The notes below the pieces were generated by a model that was not told where the DNA came from, searched no databases, and saw only the letters and a list, made by a program, of their open reading frames with translations. A stretch of DNA of 22,298 bases from Megasphaera sp. UBA1696 (GTDB lineage Bacteria > Bacillota > Negativicutes > Veillonellales > Megasphaeraceae), in contig DCJQ01000012.1 of NCBI GenBank assembly GCA_002319965.1, forward strand, positions 1 through 22,298, given 5' to 3'. The position numbers and the translations under genes were made by a program. Below are positions 1-7,551 of the stretch, piece after piece (positions within the stretch are counted from its first letter, which is position 1; each line of letters begins with the position of its first letter).

Positions 1-178
1 CTTGTTCAGCCGTTCCTCGTTTGAGTTCATAATAGAGGGTAGATCGGGAAATTCCCAGCTGTTTGGCGATGTGAGTCTTAGCGACTTTTTGTTCCAATAG
101 GGCTTGAATTTGTCCGCGCTGAATGGGTGTAAGGTGTTTAAAAGAGCGCTTGGATATGGTAGAATGGACATGAGACAT
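1..178 (-). CDS. IS30-family transposase, N-terminal part (cut by window edge)
   Basis: Reading the minus strand from an ATG at 178-176 gives 59 codons open to the window edge. The peptide begins MSHVHSTISKRSFKHLTPIQ and continues with a helix-turn-helix (AKTHIAKQLGISRSTLYYEL, about residues 33-52). This is the HTH_38-type N-terminus of IS30-family transposases, which bind the element's terminal repeats; the DDE catalytic domain would lie outside the window. The ribosome binding site AGGAGG sits just upstream of the ATG. The element would end between the start codon and the gyrA terminator at 282-310; I could not fix its terminal repeat. Family assignment rests on the HTH pattern only, and whether the full gene is intact cannot be seen. 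Confidence 0.75.
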   Translation of the reverse strand, partial: MSHVHSTISKRSFKHLTPIQRGQIQALLEQKVAKTHIAKQLGISRSTLYYELKRGTAEQ

Positions 179-215
179 GGCGGAGACCTCCTGTTGGTAT
201 TTTTGTGGTGAATCT

Positions 216-244
216 ATCATAACAGAGATCTCCGTTTATGTCTC
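216..244 (-). promoter_or_regulatory. Putative promoter of the IS30-type transposase
   Basis: On the minus strand there is a -35-like GAGACA (244-239), a 17-base spacer and a -10-like TATGAT (221-216), about 38 bases before the transposase ATG. The -10 box is good and the -35 is a 4/6 match. Confidence 0.35.
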
Positions 245-281
245 TTTTTATATGTCCGAATTCATTATACAATCAACCTAT

Positions 282-310
282 AAAAAGGCCGCCCTCAAAA
301 GGCGGCCTTT
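282..310 (-). terminator. Rho-independent terminator of gyrA
   Basis: A GC-rich stem (AAAGGCCGCC pairing with GGCGGCCTTT) with a short loop is followed on the minus strand by a T-run. It lies 17 bases after the gyrA stop codon. Confidence 0.85.
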
Positions 311-327
311 CAGTAATTCTGTTTCGA

Positions 328-2808
328 CTATTCTTTAAACAGTTTTGTCTGTTCTTGTTCGTCGTCTTCATCCGTTCCTTCGATAGCAATCGTATCGAGG
401 GCTGCAACCTTGTCGTCGCCTTCCAGTTTCTGGATTTTGACGCCCGACGTATTACGCCCTTTCTTAATGCCAATGCTTTCGATATCGGTCCGAATAACGA
501 TGCCATTCGACGTGATAAGCATCAATTCTTGACCTTCGTGGACGACTTCGACGCCGACGATGTCGCCGGTCTTGGGGGTAATCTTGAAGTTCTTGATTCC
601 CTTGCCGCCTCGAAGCTGTACTTTATAGGCATCGACGTTATTGCGCTTGCCAAAGCCTTCTTCACTGACCGTCAGAACCTGGCAGTCTTCAGCCAGGACG
701 TCGGCTCCGATGACCATATCCCCTTCAGCCAGGGTAATGCCGCGAACACCGCGGGTATTACGGCCCATAGGACGGACATCGTTTTCATTAAAGCAGATAG
801 CCATACCCAATTTCGTTGCCAAAATAATGGTCTGGTCGCCGTTGGTCAGGCGCACCTTAGCCAAATGGTCCCCTTCCATGAGGGAGATGGCGATGAGGCC
901 GTTGCGGCGGACATTTTTAAATTCATGAAGGACCGTCTTCTTGACCAAGCCTTTTTCCGTTACCATAAAGAGGTTCATCGACGGATCGACCTGATCGAGG
1001 TCGATGAGGGCGTTGACCTTTTCCCCGTTGGACAGGGGCAGGATGTTGATGGCCGCCATGCCCTTAGAATTACGGCTGTTGGCTTCAGGAATTTCGTAAG
1101 ACTTCAAGCGATAGACACGGCCAAAGTTGGTAAAGAATAAGACCGTATTCCACGCCGACGTATAGAGCAGGTGGTTAACTGCATCTTCGTCTTTCGTTCC
1201 CATACCTTTGATGCCGCGGCCGCCCTTATTCTGCGTGTGGTATACATTGGCGTTGATACGCTTCATGTATCCCCGGCGCGTAAGGGTCAGGACCATGCGT
1301 TCATTAGGAATCATGTCTTCGATGGAAAAATCAGAGGCGTCGTCAACGATTTCCGTACGTCGTTTGTCGCCAAACTTCTTCTTGGCGTCGAGGAGTTCCG
1401 TCTTAACGATTTCCATAACTTTATGTTCATCAGCCAAAACGCTGCGCAGGTAGGCAATGCGTTCTTCCAGTTCCTTATATTCTTCTTCGATTTTTTCGCG
1501 TTCGAGACCGGTCAGGCGGCGCAGACGCATGTCGAGGATGGCCACAGCCTGTTTTTCGCTCAGGCCGAACTTAGTCATAAGGGACTGCTTGGCCACTTCA
1601 TCCGTTGCCGATTCACGAATGGTCTTGATGACTTCGTCAATGTGGTCGAGGGCGATGAGCAGGCCTTCTAAGATGTGAGCACGAGCCAGGGCCTTATCGA
1701 GTTCAAACTGACTGCGGCGCGTAATGACGCTTTTCTGATGGTCTAAGTAGTAGGTCAGGATCTGTTTCAGCGTCAATACTCGCGGATGGCCGTCGACGAG
1801 GGCCAGCATGATGACACCGAACGTTTCTTGGAGTTGAGTGTGCTTATACAGCTTATTCAGAACGATATCCGGATTGACATCGGCGCGGAGCTCGATGACG
1901 ATACGCATCCCTTTGCGGTCCGATTCATCGCGAAGGGCGGTAATGCCGTCGATTTCCTTATTGCGGGACAAGTCGGCAATGGATTCAATGACCCGAGCCT
2001 TATTGACCTGGTACGGAATTTCCGTAACGACGATACGGTTCTTCCCCTTATTCATCGGTTCGATGGAGGCGCAGGAACGCATCTTAATACTGCCGCGGCC
2101 CGTCGAATAAGCTTTGAGGATACCGTCACGACCCATGATTTTAGCACCGGTCGGGAAATCAGGGCCCTTGACCTTGGTCATGATTTCTTCCAGGCTGGAA
2201 TCAGGATTGTCGATAAGCTGAACACAGCCGTCGACGACTTCGCTTAAATTATGGGGAGGAATGTTGGTCGCCATACCGACGGCAATCCCCGCCGAGCCGT
2301 TTACTAAGAGGTTCGGAATCTTCGACGGCAGGACCGTCGGTTCCTGCATAGAGCCGTCGTAGTTGGGCATGAAATCGACCGTTTCCTTGTCGATATCTTC
2401 CAGCATTTCTCCCGTAATCTTTGCCATACGGACTTCAGTATAACGCATAGCTGCCGCCGAGTCGCCGTCGACAGAACCGAAGTTGCCGTGACCATCGACG
2501 AGGGGGTACCGTGTCGAAAAATCCTGGGCCAAGCGGACGGTCGCATCATAGACGGAGCTGTCCCCGTGGGGGTGATACTTACCTAAAACTTCACCGACAA
2601 TACGGGCCGATTTCTTATACGGTTTGTTCGGCGTCATGCCCGCTTCATGCATGGCGTAGAGAATTCGCCGGTGAACCGGCTTCAACCCATCGCGTACATC
2701 CGGCAAGGCACGAGTAATGATGACACTCATGGCATAGTCGATGTACGACGTCTGCATTTCACTTTCCAGACAAACCGGCACAATCTTATCTACTTGTTGT
2801 TCGTCCAC
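328..2808 (-). CDS. gyrA: DNA gyrase subunit A
   Basis: 826 residues, the usual length for GyrA, the breakage-reunion subunit of type II topoisomerase that introduces negative supercoils with GyrB. The N-terminus after the start is canonical (MQTSYIDYAMS, ALPDVRDGLKPVHRRIL). The catalytic tyrosine is Tyr123 in AAAMRYTE. The quinolone-resistance region HPHGDSSVYD keeps Ser84 and Asp88, the wild-type residues. A GyrA-box-like QLRGGKG at about 731-737 in the C-terminal beta-pinwheel argues for gyrase rather than topoisomerase IV ParC; the tail is acidic. I chose a GTG start at 2808-2806 because GAGGTG lies seven bases upstream and the length then fits the family. A longer open frame reaches 2964 but runs through the promoter. 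gyrB is not adjacent; the gene has its own promoter and terminator and looks monocistronic. Confidence 0.96.
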   Translation of the reverse strand: MDEQQVDKIVPVCLESEMQTSYIDYAMSVIITRALPDVRDGLKPVHRRILYAMHEAGMTPNKPYKKSARIVGEVLGKYHPHGDSSVYDATVRLAQDFSTRYPLVDGHGNFGSVDGDSAAAMRYTEVRMAKITGEMLEDIDKETVDFMPNYDGSMQEPTVLPSKIPNLLVNGSAGIAVGMATNIPPHNLSEVVDGCVQLIDNPDSSLEEIMTKVKGPDFPTGAKIMGRDGILKAYSTGRGSIKMRSCASIEPMNKGKNRIVVTEIPYQVNKARVIESIADLSRNKEIDGITALRDESDRKGMRIVIELRADVNPDIVLNKLYKHTQLQETFGVIMLALVDGHPRVLTLKQILTYYLDHQKSVITRRSQFELDKALARAHILEGLLIALDHIDEVIKTIRESATDEVAKQSLMTKFGLSEKQAVAILDMRLRRLTGLEREKIEEEYKELEERIAYLRSVLADEHKVMEIVKTELLDAKKKFGDKRRTEIVDDASDFSIEDMIPNERMVLTLTRRGYMKRINANVYHTQNKGGRGIKGMGTKDEDAVNHLLYTSAWNTVLFFTNFGRVYRLKSYEIPEANSRNSKGMAAINILPLSNGEKVNALIDLDQVDPSMNLFMVTEKGLVKKTVLHEFKNVRRNGLIAISLMEGDHLAKVRLTNGDQTIILATKLGMAICFNENDVRPMGRNTRGVRGITLAEGDMVIGADVLAEDCQVLTVSEEGFGKRNNVDAYKVQLRGGKGIKNFKITPKTGDIVGVEVVHEGQELMLITSNGIVIRTDIESIGIKKGRNTSGVKIQKLEGDDKVAALDTIAIEGTDEDDEQEQTKLFKE

Positions 2809-2908
2809 AAATTTCACCTCATATACAAACTGAAATAACTGCCGGCCGAAAAGGGTCCTGCAGTCCGAATCTGTTTTGCTATACTGCCCTTCAAAATGGG
2901 CGCATACC

Positions 2909-2919
2909 ATTATATTATA
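2909..2919 (-). promoter_or_regulatory. Putative gyrA promoter (overlapping TATAAT boxes)
   Basis: Two overlapping consensus TATAAT hexamers (2919-2914 and 2914-2909, minus strand) lie about 100 bases upstream of the chosen gyrA start. The -35 region is AT-rich and a poor match. The leader between here and the start codon is roughly 90-95 bases. Confidence 0.5.
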
Positions 2920-2967
2920 GCAAAGTTTTATTGTTTTTAATAGTCCGGCACTAAGATTCGGCATTAC

Positions 2968-2992
2968 AAAAGGCCGTCCAAAAGGACGGCCT
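2968..2992 (-). terminator. Rho-independent terminator of the first CoA-transferase
   Basis: A perfect 9-bp stem (AGGCCGTCC/GGACGGCCT, 2971-2979 with 2984-2992), AAAA loop and a short T-run on the minus strand, 16 bases beyond the stop codon at 3009. Confidence 0.85.
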
Positions 2993-3008
2993 GTAAATTT
3001 AAAGACAC

Positions 3009-4352
3009 TTATTTTTTATTGCTGTAACGCCAGATTTTCATTTTTTCCGCTTCTTTGATGAGGTCATCCCGGAAATCAGGATGAGCGATGCTGATCAGGC
3101 GTTCTGCCCGTTCCCATGTCGAAGCACCCATGAGGTTGACCATGCCGTATTCAGTAACGACAAAGTTGATCTGTGACCGCGGGTCGGTAACGGTAGTTCC
3201 CGGAGCCAGGGTCGGCAGGATACGCGATTCATCGCGGCCGGTCTTCTTATTGTGGAAGGTCGAGCGCAGGGCAATGATGCTCTTGCCGCCCGGCGACCGA
3301 TAGGCACCGTCGGTGAAGTCGAGCTGGCCGCCGCTGCCGCTGATCTGCTGCGTCCCCGACGATTCGGAAGAAACTTGTCCGAAGAGGTCGACTTCGATAC
3401 AGTTATTAATGGAAATAAAGTTATCCATTTGAGCGATGACAAAGGGATCGTTGATGACGTCTACCGGATAGGCTGCCAAGTACGGGTTGTCATCCATCCA
3501 GTCATAGAGGTCCTGCGTGCCGAGGGCAAAGGACCAGCTCACCTTATTGGGGCAAAAAGCCTTGCGGCGGTTGGTCAGCTGACCGTTCTTATACATCAGA
3601 TAGAAGGCGTCGACGAGCATTTCCGTATGGACCCCCAAATCCTTCAAGTCCGATTCGGACAAGAGGGCGCCGATCGTATTCGGCAGGCTGCCGATACCCA
3701 GCTGCAATGTCGCTCCGTTAGGAACCTGTTCAACAATCATTTTGGCAATGGTAGCATCGATATCGTCACCCGTAGCAAAGGGAATCGTTGCCAACGGATG
3801 ATTGCCGTATTCGACGATGCCGTCGATGTCGCTGATATGGATGCATTCGCCGCGGCCGCCGAGAACGCGCGGCATAGCTTCGTTGACTTCGACGATGACT
3901 TTCTTGGCCTTCTGGGTAATCGCTTCCGTTGCCGATACGGCCAGGCCGAAGTTGAAGAATCCGTGTTTATCCATGGGACCGACCGTAATGAGGGCCACGT
4001 CGACATCGAGGAGGTCGCGGTACATAGACGGCTTATTGCGGTAGCACATGGGGATGAAGTTCATCTGGCCAAGAGCACATTTTTTCCGGTCATAGCCGCC
4101 CATATGCCAGTTCATAGCCGTAAAGGCTTTGCGGTCCGGATCCTGTTCAATGATTTGACGCGGAGCGACGGAAAGACACATGCGTACTTTTACATCCTTC
4201 AGCTCATCGCGACGGGCCGCCAATGCCTGGTCGAGGAGAACCGGCTGGGTCGTGCCCATGCCATAATCCACCCAGTCGCCCGATTTTACGACTTTGACAG
4301 CCTCTTCAGCGGTCATCAATTTTTGTTTGTACATGTCTGTCCATTGAGACAT
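3009..4352 (-). CDS. Acetyl-CoA hydrolase/transferase family protein, butyryl-CoA:acetate CoA-transferase type
   Basis: 447 residues, typical length for class I CoA-transferases of the 4-hydroxybutyrate/butyryl-CoA:acetate family (PF02550 plus PF13336). These move CoA from an acyl-CoA such as butyryl-CoA to acetate, releasing the fatty acid and regenerating acetyl-CoA. Visible signatures: GDWVDYG near the N-terminus, VEVNEAMPR at 154-162, NGATLQLGIG (212-221), the catalytic glutamate Glu244 in GVHTEM (position equivalent to Glu238 of the Clostridium aminobutyricum enzyme), GSGGQLDF at about 338-345, and the C-terminal AHPDFRDDLIKEAEKMKIW. From memory it resembles clostridial But proteins along its whole length. 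The ATG at 4352 is chosen because AAAGGGTG precedes it and MSQWTDMYKQKL aligns with the family start. It is a single-gene unit with its own promoter and terminator. Acyl chain specificity (C3-C6) cannot be read from the sequence. Confidence 0.88.
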   Translation of the reverse strand: MSQWTDMYKQKLMTAEEAVKVVKSGDWVDYGMGTTQPVLLDQALAARRDELKDVKVRMCLSVAPRQIIEQDPDRKAFTAMNWHMGGYDRKKCALGQMNFIPMCYRNKPSMYRDLLDVDVALITVGPMDKHGFFNFGLAVSATEAITQKAKKVIVEVNEAMPRVLGGRGECIHISDIDGIVEYGNHPLATIPFATGDDIDATIAKMIVEQVPNGATLQLGIGSLPNTIGALLSESDLKDLGVHTEMLVDAFYLMYKNGQLTNRRKAFCPNKVSWSFALGTQDLYDWMDDNPYLAAYPVDVINDPFVIAQMDNFISINNCIEVDLFGQVSSESSGTQQISGSGGQLDFTDGAYRSPGGKSIIALRSTFHNKKTGRDESRILPTLAPGTTVTDPRSQINFVVTEYGMVNLMGASTWERAERLISIAHPDFRDDLIKEAEKMKIWRYSNKK

Positions 4353-4421
4353 ATAAATCACCCTTTCCATAGTATCTATACCAATTGCATAGTATGACGT
4401 TTTACGTTTACTTATAGTCAT

Positions 4422-4450
4422 ATTATACGCCGCACCGCCAGCCGTTACAA
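4422..4450 (-). promoter_or_regulatory. Promoter of the first CoA-transferase gene
   Basis: Minus strand -35 TTGTAA (4450-4445), 17-base spacer, consensus -10 TATAAT (4427-4422), about 70 bases before the start codon. Confidence 0.7.
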
Positions 4451-4525
4451 GCGTTATAGTAAAGTATCACATGCTAATTATGCATAGTTATTCCAGATAC
4501 TGCCGCGGAGACAGAATTTGCACAA

Positions 4526-4559
4526 ACAAAAAAATAGGTCCACAATATGCGAACCTATT
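4526..4559 (-). terminator. Rho-independent terminator of the DUF4160-like gene pair
   Basis: A 7-bp stem AATAGGT/ACCTATT with a 13-base loop is followed by a run of seven or more T on the minus strand, immediately after the stop codon at 4561. The stem is short and AT-rich. Confidence 0.65.
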
Positions 4560-4560
4560 A

Positions 4561-4839
4561 TTAGCAGTAAAAAGTGATTTCTTCAAAATGTTCTATCCAC
4601 CTTTTTACGATTAACTTGTGATTTGCTTCAATACTTCTTAATAAAAAATTCAAAGCCGATTTCGGAATCCTAGAATTATTATTACACAATAGAGCCCCAC
4701 CTTTACTCGTAATCCAAATTTTTGTCGCATTTTTGGAAGGAGTTCCCTCTGCGATATGAACATGTATAGGTTCAATAGGGTAGTTTCCATTCGACCAAAA
4801 ATAAATCACATAAGGACCGATTCTAAATAACGGTGGCAT
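4561..4839 (-). CDS. DUF4160-like small protein
   Basis: 92 residues starting MPPLFRIGPYVIYFWSNGN, followed by EPIHVHIAEG (about 23-32) and an IWITSKGGALL strand. The N-terminal pattern MPPxxRxGPYxIYFWSNE..EPxHVHV is the DUF4160 family signature as I know it. DUF4160 proteins have no firm biochemical function; they often sit beside a second small protein and have been discussed as toxin-antitoxin-like. The gene starts inside the end of the upstream ORF (17-base overlap with the gene at 4823-5092), so the two are translationally coupled. Base composition is more AT-rich than in neighbouring housekeeping genes, which suggests a transferred cassette. Family call is from memory of the motif; no function is assigned. 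Confidence 0.7.
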   Translation of the reverse strand: MPPLFRIGPYVIYFWSNGNYPIEPIHVHIAEGTPSKNATKIWITSKGGALLCNNNSRIPKSALNFLLRSIEANHKLIVKRWIEHFEEITFYC

Positions 4840-5092
4840 TATGAAAGCCTCCTTCAGCCGCTAACTGCATAATTAAATGCGAATTATCGTGAACGAAAGC
4901 GTCCCATTCCTTGATATCAGACTCTGAATATCCTTGAATATCCTGCCATTTATAGTGGGGCAGGATGCAAGTTGCATGATTAAAGCCTCTATTACACGGT
5001 GTTTCAATATACACTTTTACGGTTCCGTCTCCCTGGATTGGCGAATGCGTAATTTCAGTATCGTCCGCCAAAGTCATGTAAGGGTACATCAT
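4823..5092 (-). CDS. Hypothetical protein, partner of the DUF4160-like gene
   Basis: 89 residues beginning MMYPYMTLADDTEITHSPI, acidic overall (many D and E), with a VKVYIETPCNRGFNHATCILPHY segment split around residues 26-48 and a C-terminal helix (HDNSHLIMQLAAEGG). No enzyme motif is visible. It resembles small proteins of the YPYMTLADGTEIVHS type that occur next to DUF4160 proteins, but I cannot name a domain. GGGAG lies about ten bases before the ATG at 5092; a second ATG follows directly. It is the first gene of a two-gene unit with an extended -10 promoter, and its end overlaps the next gene by 17 bases. The acidic character and first position would fit an antitoxin, but that is only inference. 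Confidence 0.65.
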   Translation of the reverse strand: MMYPYMTLADDTEITHSPIQGDGTVKVYIETPCNRGFNHATCILPHYKWQDIQGYSESDIKEWDAFVHDNSHLIMQLAAEGGFHNATVI

Positions 5093-5125
5093 AAGCGTTT
5101 CTCCCTGATATTAATGTTTGTTTTT

Positions 5126-5134
5126 ATTATATCA
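5126..5134 (-). promoter_or_regulatory. Extended -10 promoter of the DUF4160-like gene pair
   Basis: TGATATAAT on the minus strand (5134-5126) is a full extended -10 (TGnTATAAT), 33 bases before the start codon. A TTGATT at 19 bases upstream of the -10 is a possible but over-spaced -35. Confidence 0.6.
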
Positions 5135-5240
5135 CACCCGGCCTCATTAGAATCAACTTACGAACATGCCATCTCCCACATAATGATATGTTCAAGTACA
5201 GGAGCATTCATAAGTCACCGTGCCTATAGCGATTGAGTAG

Positions 5241-5280
5241 AAAAAAGGCACTGCCCAAAAGAATTTCTTCCGGCAGTGCC
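5241..5280 (-). terminator. Rho-independent terminator of the EF-G-like gene
   Basis: Perfect 9-bp GC-rich stem GGCACTGCC/GGCAGTGCC (5247-5255 with 5272-5280), 16-base loop, then six T on the minus strand; 33 bases past the stop codon. Confidence 0.88.
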
Positions 5281-5312
5281 CCTTTTACCATATAGCCAGA
5301 CAAGCTTCCGTT

Positions 5313-7379
5313 CTATTCAGCCTGTCTCTTTTCAATGATTTCATCCATGATTTTTTTCGGTACTTCTTCATAGGCATAGAATTCCATATTAAAGGTACCC
5401 TTACCCTGGGTCATGGAGCGAAGAACCGTTACGTAATCCCGCATTTCAGCCAAGGGAACCTGTGCCTTTACGACGATGATGCCCTTGCGGTTGCGATGGT
5501 GTTCCATGCCGAGGATACGGCCGCGTCGGCTGCTGAAGTCGCCCATGACATCGCCCATGTAATCTTCAGGGATGACGACGTCGACGTTGTAAATCGGTTC
5601 GAGGAGAATCGGTTTAGCTTCCGGTACGGCTTTCTTTAAAGCCTGGCCGGCAGCGACCTTGAAGGCCATTTCCGAAGAGTCGACCGGATGATATGAACCA
5701 TCCGTCAGAGTGACCTTGACGTTGATCATGGGGAAACCGGCAATGAGGCCTTTTTCCAAGGTTTCACGAACGCCTTTTTCAACGGCCGGAATGTACTGTC
5801 TCGGTACGGCGCCGCCAAAAATCTTATCGACGAATTCAAAGGGTTCACCCGTCGTCAACGGTTCGATATCGAGGAAGACGTGACCGAACTGTCCGTGACC
5901 GCCGCTCTGTTTCTTATGTTTGCCTTCGGCCGTCGCCTTTTCCTTAATCGTTTCCCGATAAGGAATGTACAGTTCTTCCTGTTTTGCTTTCACACCGTAT
6001 TTCCGTTCAATCTTGATGAGGATGTGATCGAGGTGGACGTCGCCCATGCAGCGGACGATGAGCTGTTTTCCTTCTACGCTCTTATCGATGGTGCACGTCG
6101 GATCTTCTTCACTGATACGTAAGAGGGCGTTCATCAATTTTTCTTCTTCGCCCTTCTTTTCCGGAACGAGGGCTACTGTATGGAGCGGATTGGGGAAACG
6201 AATGGGATCATAAGTCACTTGGAAATCAGGAGCTGCAAAGGTATCGCCGGTCCGGGCATGAGCCAGCTTTGGCAAGACGACGATATCGCCGGCAATGGCT
6301 ACGGGAACGGGAATCGGTTCCTTCCCGACCAGGGTCAGGACTTTACCCATCTTTTCGTCTTCGCCCTGGGTTACGTTATAGAGCCGGTCGCCTTCTTTGA
6401 GTTCGCCCGAGAAAATGCGGACATAACTTAGCTTTCCGGCAAAGGGGTCGACGACGGTCTTAAATACGAAAGCCGTAAAGGGTTTATTGGGATATACCAT
6501 GACCGGTTCTTCCGTCTTCTTATCGGTCCCCATCATGACCTTCTGCGAAGCATCGGGCATGTACGTAATGATACGGCGCAGGAGTTCTGCCGTACCGATA
6601 TGGTGAATTGCACTGCCGCACATCAGCGGGCAGACGCGGCCTGTCAGCATCCCTTGATAAAGGCCCTTGCGGAGTTCTTCGATGGTGAGTTCATCGCCGT
6701 TGAGGTATTTTTCCAACAGTTCGTCGTCACCTTCAGCCGCAGCTTCCATGCACATTTCGCGCACTTCACGAGCTTTCGCCATGTATTCCGGCGGAACTTT
6801 AATTTCCGTGCATTGTCCGTTATTCCATTCCCAGGCGACCATTTTGCAGACGTCGATAATTCCGCGGAAATCTTTGCCTTCACCGATTGGAATCTGAAGG
6901 GGCATGATGGATTTTCCGAATACGGAACGCAGTTTTTCCAAGCAGCCAAAGAAGTCGGCGTGTTCCACGTCCATCTTGTTGACATAGACCATGCGCGGCA
7001 GTTTCAATTCGAGACAGTAGTCCCAAGCCCGTTCCGTATCCATTTCAACGCCCGATTCTGCCGATACGACCAACAGAATGCCGTCACTGGCACGCAGGGC
7101 AGCGCGAACTTCGCCACAAAATTCAGAATACCCCGGCGTATCGAGGAAATTCAGTTTATAGCCTTCCCATTCGCAAGGAGCAATACTGAGCTGAATCGTT
7201 ACGTTACGCTTAATTTCTTCCGGTTCATAATCCATAATATGCTTGTTGTCTTTACCGACGCCAACGGCATCGACGGCGCCGCAGGCCAGCAGTAACGATT
7301 CAACAACCGCCGTTTTACCGGCGCCATCGTGCGAAAGTACAGCAACGTTGCGAATTTTATCACTTGTGTATTCTTTCAT
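5313..7379 (-). CDS. fusA2: Elongation factor G-like GTPase (FusA2-type paralogue)
   Basis: 688 residues with EF-G domain order: GTPase (1 to about 270), domain II (about 290-380), domain III, domain IV (QSGGHGQFGHVFLDIEP) and a C-terminal EF-G domain V. The P-loop is SHDGAGKT (16-23) rather than the AHIDAGKTT of canonical EF-G. Switch I reads EIKRNVTI. The switch II motif is DTPGY (80-84), so the catalytic histidine of DTPGH is a tyrosine. NKMD (134-137) is intact for guanine recognition. These changes are typical of the second, non-essential EF-G group rather than the main translocase, whose gene normally sits in the str operon. Role is uncertain: ribosome recycling, stress, or a ribosome-linked function. 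ATG at 7379 is chosen because AGGAGG precedes it and the P-loop spacing fits; the longer open frame is untranslated leader. Single-gene unit. Confidence 0.88.
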   Translation of the reverse strand: MKEYTSDKIRNVAVLSHDGAGKTAVVESLLLACGAVDAVGVGKDNKHIMDYEPEEIKRNVTIQLSIAPCEWEGYKLNFLDTPGYSEFCGEVRAALRASDGILLVVSAESGVEMDTERAWDYCLELKLPRMVYVNKMDVEHADFFGCLEKLRSVFGKSIMPLQIPIGEGKDFRGIIDVCKMVAWEWNNGQCTEIKVPPEYMAKAREVREMCMEAAAEGDDELLEKYLNGDELTIEELRKGLYQGMLTGRVCPLMCGSAIHHIGTAELLRRIITYMPDASQKVMMGTDKKTEEPVMVYPNKPFTAFVFKTVVDPFAGKLSYVRIFSGELKEGDRLYNVTQGEDEKMGKVLTLVGKEPIPVPVAIAGDIVVLPKLAHARTGDTFAAPDFQVTYDPIRFPNPLHTVALVPEKKGEEEKLMNALLRISEEDPTCTIDKSVEGKQLIVRCMGDVHLDHILIKIERKYGVKAKQEELYIPYRETIKEKATAEGKHKKQSGGHGQFGHVFLDIEPLTTGEPFEFVDKIFGGAVPRQYIPAVEKGVRETLEKGLIAGFPMINVKVTLTDGSYHPVDSSEMAFKVAAGQALKKAVPEAKPILLEPIYNVDVVIPEDYMGDVMGDFSSRRGRILGMEHHRNRKGIIVVKAQVPLAEMRDYVTVLRSMTQGKGTFNMEFYAYEEVPKKIMDEIIEKRQAE

Positions 7380-7410
7380 AAAACAATCGCCTCCTATGGA
7401 ATCAGTTACT

Positions 7411-7416
7411 ATTATA
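7411..7416 (-). promoter_or_regulatory. Putative -10 box of the EF-G-like gene
   Basis: A consensus TATAAT on the minus strand 31 bases before the ATG. No convincing -35 at 16-18 bases upstream. Confidence 0.4.
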
Positions 7417-7492
7417 TATTCGCTGTAAGGCAGGCAGATTCCTTTTTTCTCTTGCATTTTTTTAAAAATTATTATGCAAATTCTAAAAACAT

Positions 7493-7528
7493 AAAAAAAT
7501 TGGACCCGGAATAGAATCCGAGTCCAAT
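7493..7528 (-). terminator. Rho-independent terminator of the Rrf2/fusion/flavodiiron operon
   Basis: A 12-position stem with one mismatch (7499-7510 with 7517-7528), six-base loop, then six or more T on the minus strand; 23 bases past the flavodiiron stop codon. This closes the operon. Confidence 0.85.
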
Positions 7529-7551
7529 CTTAGGGAAGAGAAAGAGTATGA

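Noticed and set aside
2809..2964. N-terminal extension of gyrA to an ATG at 2964
   Set aside because: It would add 52 residues unlike any GyrA N-terminus and would be read through the TATAAT boxes; the GTG at 2808 with GAGGTG upstream fits the family length.
3252..4397. Long plus-strand open frame opposite the first CoA-transferase
   Set aside because: It mirrors a strongly coded minus-strand gene, has no ribosome site or family motif, and arises from codon bias (few stops in the opposite frame of C/G-rich third positions).
7380..7457. Extension of the EF-G-like protein to 7457
   Set aside because: The added residues contain the -10 box and have no ribosome site; AGGAGG precedes the ATG at 7379.
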